A DNA stretch of 8,884 nt, taken from positions 1-8,884 of the forward strand of contig JARKQO010000136.1 of assembly GCA_029974855.1 (NCBI GenBank). Direction: 5' to 3'. This document shows, piece after piece, positions 1 to 5,574 of this stretch. Source of the DNA: Eubacteriales bacterium. Its GTDB lineage: Bacteria > Bacillota_A > Clostridia > Christensenellales > Aristaeellaceae. The notes under the pieces are model-generated. The model had not been told where the DNA came from, did no database searches, and saw nothing but the letters and a program-made list of their open reading frames with translations. The translations under genes were made by a program, and so were the position numbers. Position 1 is the first letter of the stretch. Every line of letters starts with the position of its first letter.

Positions 1-16
1 ATTCCGCCATGGCCGC
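1..16 (-). tRNA. tRNA-Leu, 5' end only (cut by window edge)
   Basis: Read on the minus strand these bases give GCGGCCATGGCGGAAT. This fits the start of a bacterial tRNA-Leu: a seven-base acceptor strand GCGGCCA, T8 and G9, then the GCGGAA D-stem start typical of the leucine class II tRNAs. It lies 24 bases after the CCA end of tRNA-Tyr in the same direction, so it is the next gene of the same operon. The anticodon lies outside the window, so the isoacceptor cannot be named. Confidence 0.72.
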
Positions 17-40
17 ATGGGGAAGGGATCAAGGGGAAGG

Positions 41-125
<85 letters not shown>

Positions 126-145
126 ATAGTAAGGGGAAACCTGGT

Positions 146-221
146 TGGAGCTGGCGAAGGGACTTGAACCCCCAACCTGCTGATTACAAATCAGCTGCTC
201 TGCCAATTGAGCTACGCCAGC
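146..221 (-). tRNA. tRNA-Thr (anticodon TGT)
   Basis: A 76-base minus-strand cloverleaf with acceptor GCTGGCG/CGCCAGC, discriminator T and encoded CCA. The anticodon stem-loop CTGATTTGTAATCAG presents TGT, reading ACN threonine codons, and the T-arm is GGGGGTTCAAGTCCC. It lies 20 bases upstream (in transcription order) of tRNA-Tyr. Confidence 0.97.
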
Positions 222-246
222 GCTGGCCCACTGGCAGTGGATAAAA

Positions 247-323
247 TGGCGACCCGGAAGGGGCTCGAACCCTCGACCTCCAGCGTGACAGGCTGGCATT
301 CTAACCAACTGAACTACCGGGCC
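247..323 (-). tRNA. tRNA-Asp (anticodon GTC)
   Basis: A 77-base minus-strand cloverleaf with acceptor GGCCCGG/CCGGGTC (one G-U pair), the G discriminator expected of tRNA-Asp, and encoded CCA. The anticodon stem-loop CAGCCTGTCACGCTG presents GTC, and the T-arm is GAGGGTTCGAGCCCC. It sits 25 bases from tRNA-Thr in the operon. Confidence 0.97.
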
Positions 324-330
324 GTGTTGC

Positions 331-407
<77 letters not shown>

Positions 408-423
408 ATAGCCAAGAAGAAAA

Positions 424-498
424 TGGTGACTCCTAGGGGATTCGAACCCCTGTAGCCGCCGTGAAAGGGCGGTGTCTTAACCACTTGACCAAGGAGCC
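424..498 (-). tRNA. tRNA-Glu (anticodon TTC)
   Basis: A 75-base minus-strand cloverleaf with acceptor GGCTCCT/AGGAGTC (one G-U pair), discriminator A and encoded CCA. The anticodon stem-loop CCGCCCTTTCACGGCGG presents TTC, and the T-arm is GGGGTTCGAATCCCC. It is the second gene of the operon, between tRNA-Pro and the CAT tRNA. Confidence 0.97.
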
Positions 499-517
499 AC
501 GTCATCCGTGTAGCAAC

Positions 518-594
518 TGGTCGGGGTGAAGGGATTTGAACCCCCGGCCCCATGCTCCCAAAGCACGTGCGCTACCAGACTGCGCTACACCCCG
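518..594 (-). tRNA. tRNA-Pro (anticodon TGG)
   Basis: A 77-base minus-strand cloverleaf with acceptor CGGGGTG/CACCCCG, discriminator A and encoded CCA. The anticodon stem-loop CGTGCTTTGGGAGCATG presents TGG, and the T-arm is GGGGGTTCAAATCCC. It is the first gene of the operon, about 24 bases downstream of the predicted transcription start. Confidence 0.97.
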
Positions 595-608
595 CAATTC
601 GCCTCTCC

Positions 609-650
609 ACAAGCGACGAATTGTATTTTACACAAACCCGGGTCGCTTGT
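609..650. repeat. 9-bp inverted repeat around the tRNA promoter
   Basis: ACAAGCGAC at 609-617 is matched by its perfect reverse complement GTCGCTTGT at 642-650, with 24 bases between. One arm overlaps three bases of the -35 hexamer. The other arm sits at or just after the expected transcription start. The spacing would suit a dimeric or looping DNA-binding protein, but no protein is known to me for this site, and chance occurrence cannot be excluded. Confidence 0.4.
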
Positions 651-653
651 CAA
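625..653 (-). promoter_or_regulatory. sigma-A promoter of the tRNA operon
   Basis: On the minus strand, TTGACA (653-648, perfect -35) is followed after exactly 17 bases by TAAAAT (630-625, five of six bases of the -10 consensus). Transcription would start near 618, just ahead of tRNA-Pro. Near-consensus promoters are normal for tRNA operons. No other gene lies between it and the tRNAs. Confidence 0.88.
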
Positions 654-729
654 TAGCCGAAATTATAAAAATCGTGAGTTTGCAAAATCACCCGATCACA
701 AGGCAATGGTACCCCTCCGGGCCCCCCGC

Positions 730-758
730 TTGCTTCCCCCGCCATTGTGTGCTATGCT
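730..758 (+). promoter_or_regulatory. probable promoter of the glycosyltransferase pair
   Basis: TTGCTT (730-735) lies 17 bases before TATGCT (753-758), and TG at 750-751 forms an extended -10 element. The hexamers match consensus only partly (three and four of six), so the extended -10 carries much of the case. It faces the tRNA promoter divergently and would leave a leader of about 55 bases before the start at 820. A small inverted repeat (ATCCC at 771-775, GGGAT at 779-783) lies in that leader. Confidence 0.45.
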
Positions 759-819
759 TTGTGCACTTCCATCCCGCTGGGATCGCCAAAGACGCTTCAT
801 GAGGAGAGTGCATGCCTCC

Positions 820-2499
820 ATGACAAACCATGCCTTGCCCCCTGCCGCCACCGGGGACAAAAGAGCCCGCCTGTGGGTCTGCCTGTTCCTCATCGCCGTG
901 CTGCTGCTGGGTTTCCTTACTACCAACGGCTATGGACAGCCCTGGGATGAGCCGGACGAGGTGAACATCCTGCGGATGAATCTGTGGCAATACGCCATCG
1001 CCTTAAGGGCGGACACCTCCGCCTTTGAGGCCTTCGCCGCCCGGGAGCGGTCCTCCCCCGGGAGGCTGCTGGAGGTGCCGGTGCCCATCTCCCAAAGCGC
1101 CGAGCGGGACCACGGGCAAAGCGCCTATTACCCCCTGGCGGGGGTGGTGATGGACCGGTCCCTTTCCCCTGCCCGGCACATGCTGATCTGGCATCTGTAT
1201 ACCTGGGCGCTGTTCTGGCTGGGGGCTGTGGCCCTATACTTCGTCTGCCGCCATTTGGGCCTCTCCCGCCCCATGGCCTGCCTGGGGGTGCTGCTGCTGC
1301 TGCTGACCCCCCGCTTCTTTGCCGAGGGCCATTATAACAACAAGGACATCCCCCTCTTTTCCTTCGCTCTTCTCTGCCTGTGGCAGGCCCTGCGGCTGAT
1401 GAAGCGCCCCCGGTGGGACGCGGCGGTGCTGCTGGGTCTGGGGGGGGCCTTGGCCGCCAACACCAAGGTGGTGGGCTTGGCCCTGTGGGGGCTCTGCGGG
1501 GTGGCGGTGGTGGCGCATCTCATCGGGCAGCGGCAATGGAACCGCCGGGTCCTGGGCGTCGGCCTCCTCTCTTTGCTGAGCTTTTTCGCCTTCTACGCCC
1601 TTCTCACCCCGGCCCTGTGGGCGAATCCCCTGGGTTTTTTGGCCTATGTGGTGAAAAACGCCCTGGGCTTCACCCGCTGGCAGAACCAGGTGCTGTTCCG
1701 GGCCGCTGTGTTTGACACCGCCACCCAACCTTTGCCCTGGTACTACCTGCCCTATATGATTTTGGTGACCACACCCCTGTGGACCCTCCTGGCTTTGGGC
1801 CTGGGGCAGCTGCTGGCGGCTGGCCCCGTCCTCAGCCGCCGCCCCAGCCCCCTGCGGATTCCGCTGCTGCTTTGCTCCCTGCTGTGGCTGGCCCCCTTGC
1901 TGTTCGCCATGGCCACCCGCACCTCGGTGTACAACGGCTGGCGGCATTTCTACTTCCTCTACGGGCCCATGACGGCCCTGGCGGCCTATGGGCTTTCCCG
2001 GCTGTGGGCCTGGGGCAAGGCCTCCAGGCTCCGGCGGACTGTGCTGCCGGTTTTGCTGAGCCTGTGCATGGCCTTCACCGGGGTGGGGATGGCCCTGAAC
2101 CACCCCTTTGAATACCCCTACTACAATGTCTTGGTTCGTGGCAAGGACCTCAACGCCTTTTTGGAGCGGGACTACTGGAACGTCAGCGTGATGAACGTGC
2201 TGGAGCAGCTGGAGGGGACCCCGGCGGTACAGGAATCCCTATGGCCCGTCACGGTGGCGGGGGTGGATTTCTGGGCCCAGGTGGGGCTGGACCGGGGCCT
2301 GGCGGTGATGGATTCCCCCAAGCTGCGCTCTGTGAACTGCAAAACCCAGCCCCCGGATTATTGGCTGGTGAACCATACCTATACGGCCTTCAGCCATTGG
2401 AAGCCCACGGAGGGCATGGAGCTGGCGGCCCAGGTTGTGGCCTATGGCGAGCCCTTGGTGTCCGTGTACCGGCGGGTTGCCCAGGCCCCCACCCCCTGA
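820..2499 (+). CDS. GT39-like lipid-carrier-dependent glycosyltransferase, membrane protein (copy 1)
   Basis: Predicted 559-residue polytopic membrane protein with about ten or eleven hydrophobic helices, the first at residues 18-35. It resembles the GT39/PMT-like GT-C glycosyltransferases, which move a sugar from a polyprenyl-phosphate carrier to an acceptor outside the membrane. Visible family marks are an acidic cluster after helix 1 (D43, E44, D46, E47), where GT-C enzymes keep the catalytic acid, then RFFAEGHYNNKD at 165-176, NGWRHFYF at 372-379 and a C-terminal NHPFEYPYYN block with RDYW at 450-453. The frame is open back to 526, but that part crosses tRNA-Pro. ATG 820 begins the part that aligns with the paralogue downstream. 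Its ribosome site is imperfect: GAGGAG at 801-806 lies 13 bases away, and GTG 808 is too close to it. The stop is 16 bases before copy 2. The sugar and acceptor are unknown. Confidence 0.85.
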   Translation: MTNHALPPAATGDKRARLWVCLFLIAVLLLGFLTTNGYGQPWDEPDEVNILRMNLWQYAIALRADTSAFEAFAARERSSPGRLLEVPVPISQSAERDHGQSAYYPLAGVVMDRSLSPARHMLIWHLYTWALFWLGAVALYFVCRHLGLSRPMACLGVLLLLLTPRFFAEGHYNNKDIPLFSFALLCLWQALRLMKRPRWDAAVLLGLGGALAANTKVVGLALWGLCGVAVVAHLIGQRQWNRRVLGVGLLSLLSFFAFYALLTPALWANPLGFLAYVVKNALGFTRWQNQVLFRAAVFDTATQPLPWYYLPYMILVTTPLWTLLALGLGQLLAAGPVLSRRPSPLRIPLLLCSLLWLAPLLFAMATRTSVYNGWRHFYFLYGPMTALAAYGLSRLWAWGKASRLRRTVLPVLLSLCMAFTGVGMALNHPFEYPYYNVLVRGKDLNAFLERDYWNVSVMNVLEQLEGTPAVQESLWPVTVAGVDFWAQVGLDRGLAVMDSPKLRSVNCKTQPPDYWLVNHTYTAFSHWKPTEGMELAAQVVAYGEPLVSVYRRVAQAPTP

Positions 2500-2515
2500 C
2501 CAGGAGGCGATATCC

Positions 2516-4150
2516 ATGCTTGCGAACCAGGTCCGCTCCTCTTCTTTGGCCCGCCGCCCCAGGCTGCTGGTGGCCCTTTTCTTCGGGCTGCTGACTTTGG
2601 CGGGGCTTCTTACCTGCGGCGATTATGGCCTGGCCTGCGACGAGGACTGGGAGCAGGACATCCTCCGGGAAAACATGAAGGAATACGCCCTGTGGCTGGG
2701 GGATACCCAGGCCGTTGCCTATTACGACCAGTTGGGCATCCAGCTCATTTCCCAAAGCACCGAGGGGGACCACGGCCAAAGCGCCTACTACCCGGCCGCG
2801 CCGCTGCTGGCCCTGAAGTCCACGGCCCCCCATGTGCTGCTGACCCTGTGGCATGCCTATACTTGGCTTTGGTTCATGGCCGGGTGCTGGGCCGTGTACG
2901 GCTTTTGCCGGGAGATGGGCCAGGGACGCATGGTGGCCTGCTGCTGCACGCTGCTTTTGTACCTGTCCCCCCGGTTCTTTGCCGAGGGCCATTACAACAA
3001 CAAGGACGTGGTGCTCCTTTGCCTGTTTTTGCTGACCCTATGGCTGGGGCTGCGGCTGCTGAAGCGGCCCACCTTGGCCCGGGGGCTGCTGTTCTCCTTG
3101 GCCGGGGCCATGGCCGCCAACACCAAGATCGTGGGCCTGGCCCTGTGGGGGCTGGTGGGCCTGGCGGCGGCGGTATCCCTGACTGCCAAAAGGGCTTGGA
3201 GCCTGTCCACTTTTGGGGCGGCTCTGGGGACCCTCCTGGGCTTTGCCGCCTGCTACGCCTTGCTCACCCCGGCCCTGTGGCAAAACCCCGGGGAGTATCT
3301 GGCCTATGTGCTGCGCAATGCCTCGGGGTTCTCCCGCTGGCCCGGGGTGGTGCTGTTTCGGGGCATGATCTATGACCACGCCGTGAACCCGCTGCCCCGA
3401 AGGTATTTGCCCTACATGATGGCTGTGACCTTGCCCCTGTACACCCTTCCCCTGGCGGCCTTGGGCCAGGGCAAGGCCCTGCTGGCCTTTGCCAAAGCCA
3501 AGGCTTCCGCCCTCAAAGACGGCCCCACCTTGATGCTGCCTTTGCTGACGCTGCTGTGGCTGGCCCCCCTGGGGTTCGCCATGGCCACCAAGCCCTTGGT
3601 GTATAACGGCTGGCGGCATTTTTACTTCGTCTATGCCCCGGTGGTGTTGCTAGCGGGGGTGGGGCTGGAGGCCCTGGCAAGGCTTGCGGCCCGCAAGGCC
3701 TGGCTCCGGCGGGGGGCATGCGCGCTCTTGGTCCTGTGCTTTGCCTTCACAGCCGTGGGCATGGCCCTGAACCATCCCTATCAATACGGCTACTATAACC
3801 TGCTGGCCCGGCAGGATGCCGGCACCCAAATGGAGCTGGACTACTGGGTGGTGAGCACCGTCAACCTGATGAAGCAGCTGGCCGCCTCCCCCCGGGACAC
3901 CCGGCTTCCCCTGATGGTGGGGGCCCAGGAGCCCATGAGCCTCTTTGGCCTGATCCATGGGCACGGGGCCCTGTCCCCGGCCTTGCAAGCCTCTTTGACG
4001 GTCACGGAGGAGGAAAACGCCCCCTACCTGTTTTCCAACACCACCTATGCCCAAATCTACGGCACCCCGGCCCCCCAGGGTTACCATGCGCTGCTTTCCG
4101 TCCGCAGCTATGGCAATGTGTTGGCTACCCTGTACGAAAAGGACCCGTAA
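2516..4150 (+). CDS. GT39-like lipid-carrier-dependent glycosyltransferase, membrane protein (copy 2)
   Basis: Predicted 544-residue paralogue of the protein just upstream, collinear with it over essentially its whole length. It repeats the same marks: a first helix near residues 17-34, an acidic cluster D42-E43-D44 with E46, RFFAEGHYNNKD at 153-164, NGWRHFYF at 364-371, and NHPYQYGYYN followed by DYW at 442-444. The extracytoplasmic loop after the acidic cluster is about ten residues shorter than in copy 1. The start is firm: AGGAGG at 2502-2507 lies eight bases before ATG 2516, and the gene follows copy 1 by 16 bases, so the two are almost certainly co-transcribed. Both keep the apparent catalytic acids, so neither looks decayed. 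A role in glycosylating a surface polymer or protein is inferred; no substrate-supplying gene is present here. Confidence 0.88.
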   Translation: MLANQVRSSSLARRPRLLVALFFGLLTLAGLLTCGDYGLACDEDWEQDILRENMKEYALWLGDTQAVAYYDQLGIQLISQSTEGDHGQSAYYPAAPLLALKSTAPHVLLTLWHAYTWLWFMAGCWAVYGFCREMGQGRMVACCCTLLLYLSPRFFAEGHYNNKDVVLLCLFLLTLWLGLRLLKRPTLARGLLFSLAGAMAANTKIVGLALWGLVGLAAAVSLTAKRAWSLSTFGAALGTLLGFAACYALLTPALWQNPGEYLAYVLRNASGFSRWPGVVLFRGMIYDHAVNPLPRRYLPYMMAVTLPLYTLPLAALGQGKALLAFAKAKASALKDGPTLMLPLLTLLWLAPLGFAMATKPLVYNGWRHFYFVYAPVVLLAGVGLEALARLAARKAWLRRGACALLVLCFAFTAVGMALNHPYQYGYYNLLARQDAGTQMELDYWVVSTVNLMKQLAASPRDTRLPLMVGAQEPMSLFGLIHGHGALSPALQASLTVTEEENAPYLFSNTTYAQIYGTPAPQGYHALLSVRSYGNVLATLYEKDP

Positions 4151-4187
4151 GGGCCCGGCCCCGCCTGTGTATCATCCCCGGGCTTTT
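4151..4187 (+). terminator. possible terminator after the glycosyltransferase pair
   Basis: GCCCGG at 4153-4158 can pair with CCGGGC at 4178-4183, extended by two G-U pairs, and TTTT follows at 4184-4187. The loop is long (19 bases) and the T-run short, so it may be weak. If it is not used, the small gene at 4216 would be read through from upstream. Confidence 0.35.
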
Positions 4188-4215
4188 GGCCCATCCTAGG
4201 CCCAGAGGTGATGGC

Positions 4216-4362
4216 ATGGCAAAGGCCGGTATGCGCAGACCCGACCCCAAGGAGCCCCACGGAACAGAAAGCAACCACAAAACCCATCTGCCCAAGAACA
4301 AACAGCCCCCGGTACCGGAAATTAAAGGAAAAAAGCACAACGAGGGCTCAGGAGGGCATTGA
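4216..4362 (+). CDS. small lysine-rich protein of 48 residues, function unknown
   Basis: A short frame starting MAKAGMRRPDPKEPHGTESN and ending with a TGA at 4360. AGAGGTG at 4204-4210 is a good ribosome binding site five bases before the ATG. The product is very basic and hydrophilic, with many Lys, Pro and His, no hydrophobic helix and no cysteine, so it is probably soluble and perhaps nucleic-acid- or ribosome-associated (inference). The GMRRPDP and PHGTESN parts remind me of a short hypothetical protein seen across Clostridia, but I cannot confirm that without a search. A clear intrinsic terminator lies 39 bases after the stop, and codon use (AAA/AAG mix, ATT, GAA) is less GC-driven than in the flanking genes. 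It does not fit any neighbour's function. Confidence 0.62.
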   Translation: MAKAGMRRPDPKEPHGTESNHKTHLPKNKQPPVPEIKGKKHNEGSGGH

Positions 4363-4400
4363 GCCAGGAAGTCCCGCAGGGCAGCGTTTCGGTTTGGCGG

Positions 4401-4427
4401 ACCCCGCCCCTGCCGGGGTTTTGCTTT
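4401..4427 (+). terminator. intrinsic terminator after the small gene
   Basis: ACCCCG at 4401-4406 pairs with CGGGGT at 4414-4419 around a seven-base loop. The T-rich tail TTTGCTTT runs to 4427. It closes the transcript containing the small 48-residue gene and separates it from the promoter at 4480. Confidence 0.7.
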
Positions 4428-4478
4428 GGGGTCTATGGAGGAACAGACCTACAGGCCCCTTTTGTCCTTGGCCGTCCT

Positions 4479-4537
4479 ATGGTATACTCCTGCCAGGGTC
4501 TTGCTTCGTCACTTTGGGAATCAGGAGAGTATACCAT
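4479..4537. repeat. 11-bp perfect inverted repeat joining the -10 box and the start codon
   Basis: ATGGTATACTC at 4479-4489 is the exact reverse complement of GAGTATACCAT at 4527-4537, with 37 bases between. The left arm covers the -10 hexamer of the promoter. The right arm overlaps the end of the ribosome binding site and the first two bases of the ATG at 4536. The core GTATAC is itself palindromic. It could be a pair of operator sites. In RNA read through from upstream, it would form a hairpin hiding the start site. Confidence 0.6.
4480..4488 (+). promoter_or_regulatory. extended -10 promoter of the zinc-ribbon gene
   Basis: TGG directly before TATACT (4483-4488) makes an extended -10 element. 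The upstream -35 is poor: TTGTCC at 4462-4467 is only 15 bases away. Transcription would start near 4495, giving a leader of about 40 bases with the ribosome binding site AGGAGA at 4523-4528. Confidence 0.55.
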
Positions 4538-5069
4538 GTTAAAGCGCTATGGCGGGTTTTTCCAGAAAATCGCGGTGATTATGACTGTTTTGATCCTCTT
4601 ATCCGGCGTCGTATCCGCCATTTCCCTGGCCAATACCCGAGCAGGCGGAGGAGCCGCCCTGCTGACCCTCCTGGTCACCGCCCTGTCAGCCTATCTGGCG
4701 TACATGATCTACTCCGCCGCCAGCGCGGCCTTTTTGGCCTTGGAGGATTTGACGGACCGGGCCGAGCGCACGGAGCATGCTCTCCAGGAGATCCGCCAGG
4801 CGCTCTCCGGCCTCTCGGCCCCGCAACAGAGCCCCTCTGTTCCCGACGTGAGCGCCCCCCAGCCAAACTTGCCCGCCAGCGCCCGATCCCCCAGGGCAGC
4901 CGCCTCCCGCAGCCTTGCTCCCTCCGGGGAAAAACCCGAGTTTGTGGCTGTGGACCGTTCTCAGCTGATTATTCGCTGCCCAGTCTGCCAGATGGAGCAG
5001 CGCAGCAACCGGAACTTATGCTTCCGTTGTGGCACAAGGTTTGTGGATGCCGCGCACACAGACGCTTGA
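4536..5069 (+). CDS. two-helix membrane protein with C-terminal zinc ribbon, function unknown
   Basis: Predicted 177-residue protein. Residues 1-11 are a short basic start, 12-32 and about 40-60 are two membrane helices, and 66-92 form a charged, amphipathic, possibly coiled-coil helix. Residues 93-140 are a Pro/Ser/Ala-rich flexible linker. The tail carries CPVC at 148-151 and CFRC at 162-165, a two-knuckle zinc ribbon with a 10-residue gap. With the short loop between helices, both ends most likely face the cytoplasm, which suits a zinc ribbon (inference). The start is set by AGGAGA at 4523-4528, seven bases before ATG 4536; the frame is open further upstream but crosses a terminator and promoter. 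I do not recognise a named family. Such tethered ribbons may bind a partner protein, RNA or DNA at the membrane. It appears to be a single-gene transcript. Confidence 0.8.
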   Translation: MLKRYGGFFQKIAVIMTVLILLSGVVSAISLANTRAGGGAALLTLLVTALSAYLAYMIYSAASAAFLALEDLTDRAERTEHALQEIRQALSGLSAPQQSPSVPDVSAPQPNLPASARSPRAAASRSLAPSGEKPEFVAVDRSQLIIRCPVCQMEQRSNRNLCFRCGTRFVDAAHTDA

Positions 5070-5383
5070 CCTTACGGGCCCCCGCCGTATTCATGGCCTT
5101 GCCCTTCCCCATGCGATCCTCCCTGTGCCCATATTTCGCAATATTTCCGCAACATTTCTCCCAAACCCTTTATTCATCCCCTTTTCCAAGCCAATGCCAA
5201 ATCCCTGCGCCCATGGCGTAATTTTCCGGATATCTTGCCATTATCGCCAAGTTTTGTACAAAATGGGCGCAAAAAATGCCGCGAAAAAAAATTGTTCTTG
5301 TGAACAATTTGTCAGGAAAGGGGCAAAAACGTCTTAAATTCGTCATATTTCGAGGTTTCGACCCCCATATCTTGCGCCGATCG
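5070..5383. other. non-coding stretch between the zinc-ribbon gene and the nrdD control region
   Basis: No convincing gene on either strand. It is much more AT-rich than the coding DNA. It holds a short imperfect tandem repeat (ATATTTCGCA at 5131-5140, then ATATTTCCGCA at 5141-5151), a perfect 12-base palindrome TTTTGTACAAAA at 5252-5263, two A-tracts (5271-5276 and 5284-5291) that may bend the DNA, and the longer palindrome at 5289-5310. No strong terminator for the zinc-ribbon gene is seen. Confidence 0.6.
5289..5310. repeat. AT-rich palindrome with A-tract: operator, or minus-strand terminator-like element
   Basis: AAATTGTTC at 5289-5297 and its perfect reverse complement GAACAATTT at 5302-5310 flank TTGT. 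Read on the minus strand, the hairpin is followed by eight T residues (5291-5284), the form of an intrinsic terminator that would stop antisense transcripts from nrdD. As DNA it is also a good two-fold operator about 90 bases before the nrdD promoter. It is not a match to the Rex or LexA consensus. Confidence 0.5.
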
Positions 5384-5431
5384 CATCTATATGTTGTATT
5401 GACATTCGGAGGGCAACACAATATAATGATC
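5384..5431. promoter_or_regulatory. paired NrdR-like boxes controlling nrdD
   Basis: Two 16-base sites, CATCTATATGTTGTAT at 5384-5399 and ACACAATATAATGATC at 5416-5431, each match much of the NrdR palindrome (consensus close to ACACTATATATAGTGT). Their starts are 32 bases apart, leaving a 16-base gap. This is the three-turn phasing known for tandem NrdR boxes. Box 1 reaches the first base of the -35 hexamer and box 2 covers the -10, so binding would block RNA polymerase. NrdR is the ATP/dATP-sensing repressor of ribonucleotide reductase genes; its gene is not in this window. Confidence 0.75.
5399..5427 (+). promoter_or_regulatory. consensus sigma-A promoter of nrdD
   Basis: TTGACA (5399-5404), a 17-base spacer and TATAAT (5422-5427) match the sigma-A consensus at every hexamer base. 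Transcription would start near 5434, leaving a leader of about 140 bases before the nrdD ATG. Such a strong promoter needs a repressor, which fits the overlapping NrdR-like boxes. Confidence 0.92.
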
Positions 5432-5465
5432 CTGCTTCCAGGAAAAATCAATCCCAGTGTTTCGC

Positions 5466-5500
5466 CTTGCGGACGATGGGAGATCGCCCGCGGGTTTTGT
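5466..5500 (+). promoter_or_regulatory. terminator-like hairpin in the nrdD leader
   Basis: CTTGCGG at 5466-5472 pairs with CCGCGGG at 5488-5494 (two G-U pairs), and CGAT at 5474-5477 pairs with ATCG at 5483-5486 around a GGGAG loop. One A-C mismatch separates the two helices. TTTTGT follows directly at 5495-5500. This stem with a short T-run inside an untranslated leader resembles a transcription attenuator. I see no recognised riboswitch core and no convincing competing antiterminator, so the role is open. A minor hairpin (CCTG/CAGG, 5431-5442) lies at the expected start of the RNA. Confidence 0.4.
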
Positions 5501-5574
5501 ATCGCCCTTTTGCCCTCCCCCTGAGGTCCCAAGCCCTCTGTAGGGGATCAGCGCATCTCAAAGGAGACAACGCC

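Noticed and set aside
526..819. Upstream in-frame extension of the first glycosyltransferase
   Set aside because: It runs through tRNA-Pro and the divergent promoters, has no homology-like sequence, and the paralogue aligns only from about residue 820 onward.
1234..2103. A 289-codon minus-strand open frame
   Set aside because: It is antisense to the first glycosyltransferase and its product is a Gly/Gln/Pro-rich low-complexity sequence.
5131..5160. Short ATATTTC tandem repeats as a CRISPR or iteron array
   Set aside because: Only two good units of 10-11 bases plus one degenerate unit, with no spacers; too little to support a functional array.
4208..5221. A 337-codon plus-strand open frame
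   Set aside because: It crosses a terminator, a promoter and the zinc-ribbon gene in another frame, and its product is a Pro/Arg-rich low-complexity sequence typical of a high-GC shadow frame.
5289..5310. Rex (NADH-sensing repressor) operator
   Set aside because: The half-sites TTGTTC and GAACAA leave the TTG and CAA ends two bases too close, and the inner bases differ from the Rex consensus.
5170..5532. A 120-codon minus-strand frame in the nrdD upstream region
   Set aside because: It overlaps the NrdR-like boxes, the promoter and the leader, lacks a ribosome binding site and shows no domain features.
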